DNA from: Puniceicoccales bacterium
GTDB lineage: Bacteria; Verrucomicrobiota; Verrucomicrobiia; Opitutales; LL51
Length of the DNA: 7,051 nucleotides
Direction: 5' to 3'
NCBI GenBank assembly: GCA_031267435.1
Contig: JAIRZB010000084.1
Span: forward strand, 1-7,051
Positions 4,024 to 7,051 of this stretch are shown in pieces. Made by a program: the position numbers and the translations under genes. The stretch's first letter is position 1, and each line of letters opens with the position of its first letter. The notes below the pieces were generated by a model. The model searched no databases, was not told where the DNA came from, and saw nothing but the letters and a program-made list of their open reading frames with translations.

Positions 4024-6931
4024 GTGAGAACTTTTCTTCCAATGCCAATTTGCAACGTTCCGAAATGTCTTTAAATTCACCGTAGTCGACCCGCTCCGGT
4101 ACGCGTCGCCAACTCCTTTGGCAGCGTTCCCAGAGACATGGGGCCGCTTCGACGGCCGTCTCGCCACGCACATGTTCCAAAATGACCTGGGAAACAATAA
4201 AGAATTCCGGCAAATCTTTTTCGTATTTTTTCAAAATTTCAAACATAGTATCGCCGCCTTTAATCATAACCTTCGCATCCAACGATTGACCAATTCTTTT
4301 AATTTTTCGCATGGCTTCTAATTTTTCGTGAATTTTTTCGCGAAATTGCACAATTTTGTCAACTTCCCAATTCTCCGTAAAATCTTCGATTTCCGATGCC
4401 TTTGGCCAATCCATGAGGTGTACTGCACCATCGACATATTCCTGCCCGTCCTCAAAATAGGCCATTGCCTCGTCGGCTGTAAAGGTTAAAATTGGCGCTG
4501 ATAAACGTACAAGAACCTTAAAAATGATCGCCATCGCAGTCTGCGAAGACCGGCGTTCCTTCCAGTGAGGCGCGTAGGTATATAGCCGATCCTTCAAGAT
4601 GTCGTGGTAGGTCGCCGATAGTTCCACGGAACAAAAACGATTCAACAACTGATACACTCTGTGAAAGTCGTAAGCTTCATAGGCCTCCGTACACTGCAGG
4701 ATGAGTTGTTTTAATTTTTGTAAAATCCAGCGGTCGATGGGTGTCATTTCACTTTGTTTGATCGCATCCTTCGATTTGTCGAAATCGTACAGATTACCAA
4801 GTTGAAAGCGCAATGTATTGCGAATGGTCCGGTATGTTCCAGCCACATGGTTTAAAATACTGTCCGAAATGGGAATATCCGACTTGGAATCTTCCGATGC
4901 AATCCATAGACGAATCACATCCGCACCAAATTTATTCACATAGTCATCCGCTGTCTGCGGCTTACCGTCACTTTTAGAAATTTTTTTCCCGTCTTCACCT
5001 ACTACGAACCCGTGAGTCAAAACCGCCTTATAGGGGGCCATTCCATCGTTGATTACTACGCTTGTCAACAGCGATGACTGGAACCAACCGCGATGCTGAT
5101 CGCTTCCCTCCAAATACAAATCCGCTGGAAATGATAAATTTTCCCATTTTTTCAATACCGCATAATGACTTACTCCGGAATCGATCCAAACATCGAGCGT
5201 ATCGGTACTTTTTCGCAATTGTTTTTCCCTAAAACTTTCCGGCAAATCAATTCCTTCCAAAATTTTTTCGACGCCATGATCGAACCAAAAATTGGAACCG
5301 AATTGCTCAAATTTTCCAGCAATTTTACGGATCACCGACGCATCCAATAGTGCCTCACCATTTTCATCGAAAAATATGGGCAAGGGTACACCCCATGCAC
5401 GCTGACGACTGATACACCAATCGGGTCGCGCCGATACGGAACCGCGAATACGATTTTCTCCGTACTCCGGAATCCATTTTACCGACGAAATTGCCCGTTG
5501 AGCATGCCCACGCATATCGTGCGCATCCAGGGCGATGAACCACTGGTCCATGGCTCGGAAAATAACCGGAGTCTTCGAGCGCCAGCAGTGAGGATACTGG
5601 TGGATACACGGTTCCATTCCTAATAATACTTTTTCCGTTTCCAATCGTTTAATTACGGCCTCATTTGCTTCGCAATGACCATTCGTATCGAGTACACTTA
5701 GGCCAACAAATGCCTTCGGTACCTGACCGTCATCGATGTAGCATCCCTCGTCATCGATCGGACAATAGGTCGGTAGTCCATACTTTAAGCCCGTAACATA
5801 GTCCTCCAACCCGTGGCCCGGTGCTATGTGTACGCACCCCGTACCCGTATCCGTCGTCACGTAGTCCGCCAAAACAATGGGACTGTCGCGGTCAATAAAA
5901 GGATGCCTTGCTACCAAATGTTCGAGATCGCTTCCCCAAAAATGCTTTATAATTTTAAAATATCTAAATTTACATTTACTCGTGAAATCACGGATAAGCG
6001 CCGCCGCAACAATAAAATACTCCCTCCCAACTTTTGCTAAAACATAGTCCACTTTGGGATGAACGGCAATTGCTAAGTTGGCCGGTAATGTCCAGGGTGT
6101 GGTCGTCCAAATTACGAAGGAAATTGGTTCGAGAATCTCGTCTTCCGCGTTCCCAGATAATGCTTCAACTTCCAAAGATGGCTCCGAATTATGCGGCACA
6201 TCATCCGTAGGGTCCGAACATGAATTCTCCGGGCAATCCGAAGTCTCCGGTGTGTTAAAAAAAACTAAACTTTCTTCGCTGATAGGAAATTTTACGTAAA
6301 TCGATGGACTTGTGTGTTCCCTATATTCTATTTCCGCTTCCGCAAGGGCAGTTTTACAGGGAATGGACCAATAAACCGGTTTTTTTCCACGGTAAACTTG
6401 ATCCCGTTCCACAAATTTTGCGAAAACTTCTAAAATTGACGCTTCGTAGGTGGGGTCCAAGGTGCGGTATTCCCGTTCCCAATCCGCTAAAATACCTAAA
6501 CGTTGAAATTGTTGGCGCTGTTTTTTCATAAAACTATGCGAAAAATCAGCGCATCTCTCCCGCAATGCACTGGCCGATAGTTCTTTTTTTTCTTCCTTGA
6601 GGGCCTTGGAAACTTTGTGCTCAATGGGTAAGCCGTGGCAGTCCCAGCCAGGAATGTAGGGCGTTCGATAGCCACACATCGATCTGTAACGCAAAATAAT
6701 ATCCTTCAAAATTTTATTGAGCGCCGTTCCGATATGCACATCACCATTGGTAAATGGAGGGCCATCGTGCAAAATAAATAAAGGACCGCCCGCATTCTTT
6801 TTTTGAAGTTCTTGGTATAAATTAATTTTTTTCCAATGGATTACCCTGGAAGGTTCGCGATCCACTAGGTTCGCACGCATCGGAAAATTCGTCGTCGGCA
6901 AATTCAATGTGTCTTTTAACTCCATAAACAC
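4016..6931 (-). CDS. ileS: Isoleucyl-tRNA synthetase (IleRS)
   Basis: This is a cytoplasmic class I aminoacyl-tRNA synthetase that attaches isoleucine to tRNA-Ile and edits valine. The catalytic motifs are HIGT (66-69, the HIGH motif) and KISKS (650-654, the KMSKS motif). The editing domain shows TTTPWTLPANLA (276-287) and GTGCVHIAPGHGLEDY (363-378), whose Asp377 matches the conserved editing aspartate. GWDCHGLPIE (95-104) is also typical. At 971 aa it is somewhat longer than the usual 930-940. An acidic, Ser/Pro-rich insertion at about 222-269 precedes the editing motif. The C-terminal zinc-finger region is poor in cysteine: Cys932, Cys937 and Cys960 remain, but the paired C-x2-C ligands are not intact. 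The start is either GTG at 6931, with AAGGTG six bases upstream, or ATG two codons later at 6925. It is the first gene of a compact cluster with the DksA-like gene and lspA. Confidence 0.98.
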   Translation of the reverse strand: MFMELKDTLNLPTTNFPMRANLVDREPSRVIHWKKINLYQELQKKNAGGPLFILHDGPPFTNGDVHIGTALNKILKDIILRYRSMCGYRTPYIPGWDCHGLPIEHKVSKALKEEKKELSASALRERCADFSHSFMKKQRQQFQRLGILADWEREYRTLDPTYEASILEVFAKFVERDQVYRGKKPVYWSIPCKTALAEAEIEYREHTSPSIYVKFPISEESLVFFNTPETSDCPENSCSDPTDDVPHNSEPSLEVEALSGNAEDEILEPISFVIWTTTPWTLPANLAIAVHPKVDYVLAKVGREYFIVAAALIRDFTSKCKFRYFKIIKHFWGSDLEHLVARHPFIDRDSPIVLADYVTTDTGTGCVHIAPGHGLEDYVTGLKYGLPTYCPIDDEGCYIDDGQVPKAFVGLSVLDTNGHCEANEAVIKRLETEKVLLGMEPCIHQYPHCWRSKTPVIFRAMDQWFIALDAHDMRGHAQRAISSVKWIPEYGENRIRGSVSARPDWCISRQRAWGVPLPIFFDENGEALLDASVIRKIAGKFEQFGSNFWFDHGVEKILEGIDLPESFREKQLRKSTDTLDVWIDSGVSHYAVLKKWENLSFPADLYLEGSDQHRGWFQSSLLTSVVINDGMAPYKAVLTHGFVVGEDGKKISKSDGKPQTADDYVNKFGADVIRLWIASEDSKSDIPISDSILNHVAGTYRTIRNTLRFQLGNLYDFDKSKDAIKQSEMTPIDRWILQKLKQLILQCTEAYEAYDFHRVYQLLNRFCSVELSATYHDILKDRLYTYAPHWKERRSSQTAMAIIFKVLVRLSAPILTFTADEAMAYFEDGQEYVDGAVHLMDWPKASEIEDFTENWEVDKIVQFREKIHEKLEAMRKIKRIGQSLDAKVMIKGGDTMFEILKKYEKDLPEFFIVSQVILEHVRGETAVEAAPCLWERCQRSWRRVPERVDYGEFKDISERCKLALEEKFSRE

Positions 6932-6959
6932 TCTCTACACCTTTTTATAAAACTATGGG

Positions 6960-6988
6960 CAGTTTTAATTTTCTATTCACAGTGTCAA
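6960..6988 (-). promoter_or_regulatory. Possible ileS promoter (-35 only is clear)
   Basis: A perfect TTGACA lies on the minus strand at 6988-6983, about 50 bases upstream of the ileS start. The best -10 candidate is TAAAAC after a short 15-bp spacer, which is poor. The 84-bp leader between ileS and the repeat at the right edge is too short for a T-box, and no hairpin or attenuator is evident. The call rests on the -35 hexamer and its position. Confidence 0.28.
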
Positions 6989-7015
6989 TAAGAAGAATTA
7001 ATTTTTTGCGGAAGT

Positions 7016-7051
7016 CTTCCCCCAGAGGGCTCCCCGCCCTCTGGACTCCCG
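7016..7051. repeat. Second copy of the GC-rich hairpin repeat, cut by the window edge
   Basis: It begins CTTCCCCCAGAGGGC and ends CTCTGGACTCCCG. Arms CCAGAGGGC (7022-7030) and GCCCTCTGG (7036-7044) form a perfect 9-bp stem around TCCCC. It is in the same orientation as, and closely similar to, the first tandem unit at 2681-2722, which differs by missing loop bases and a CT duplication in the right arm. It sits upstream of the probable ileS promoter, so the family occurs in at least two intergenic spaces in this 7-kb window and may continue past the edge. Confidence 0.85.

Noticed and set aside
4012..4197. 62-codon upstream extension of the DksA-like frame
   Set aside because: It overlaps the conserved 3' end of ileS in another frame, has no family similarity, and the ATG at 4011 has a well-placed GGGAG.
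6932..7015. T-box or other riboswitch leader for ileS
   Set aside because: The leader is only 84 bp and has no stem I, antiterminator sequence or terminator hairpin.

Overview
The window looks like a chromosomal segment of a member of the PVC group, most likely Verrucomicrobiota (Opitutia-like). This is inference from gene content. It has a prepilin-type protein ending in a 'VLFCDGHV' motif typical of PVC pseudopilin families. It has a TraR/DksA-family protein whose finger cysteines are mostly substituted, and a compact ileS - dksA-like - lspA gene order. The coding DNA is AT-rich, while several short non-coding blocks are very GC-rich and strongly structured.

Layout. Positions 1-107 hold a low-complexity array built on the octamer CGACACAA. 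It runs, with the frame open, into a type IV prepilin/pseudopilin-like gene (to 929, + strand) that has no visible in-frame start codon. After about 240 bp of AT-rich DNA comes an intact glycoside hydrolase family 77 (MalQ, 4-alpha-glucanotransferase) homologue (1171-2679, +). All three of its expected catalytic carboxylate positions appear substituted. Positions 2681-2909 form a GC-rich repeat island: three tandem hairpin units, a small inverted repeat, a near-perfect 40-bp palindrome and a 14-bp GC stem followed by TTTT. Another copy of the first unit type lies at the right edge (7016-7051), so this is a dispersed repeat family.

On the minus strand, converging on malQ, lies a tight three-gene cluster: ileS (6931-4016), then four bases later a DksA/TraR-family regulator (4011-3325), then an overlapping lspA (3371-2868). 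The last dozen codons of lspA are made from the GC-rich hairpin of the repeat island.

How the genes fit together: IleRS charges tRNA-Ile. The DksA-like protein belongs to the family that tunes RNA polymerase at stable-RNA and stress promoters. LspA removes lipoprotein signal peptides in the inner membrane. The four-base gap and the overlap suggest co-transcription and translational coupling. The most interesting points are the apparently catalytically dead MalQ homologue, the octamer array abutting a prepilin gene, the repeat island that has recoded the end of lspA, and the loss of metal-ligand cysteines in both IleRS and the DksA-like protein.
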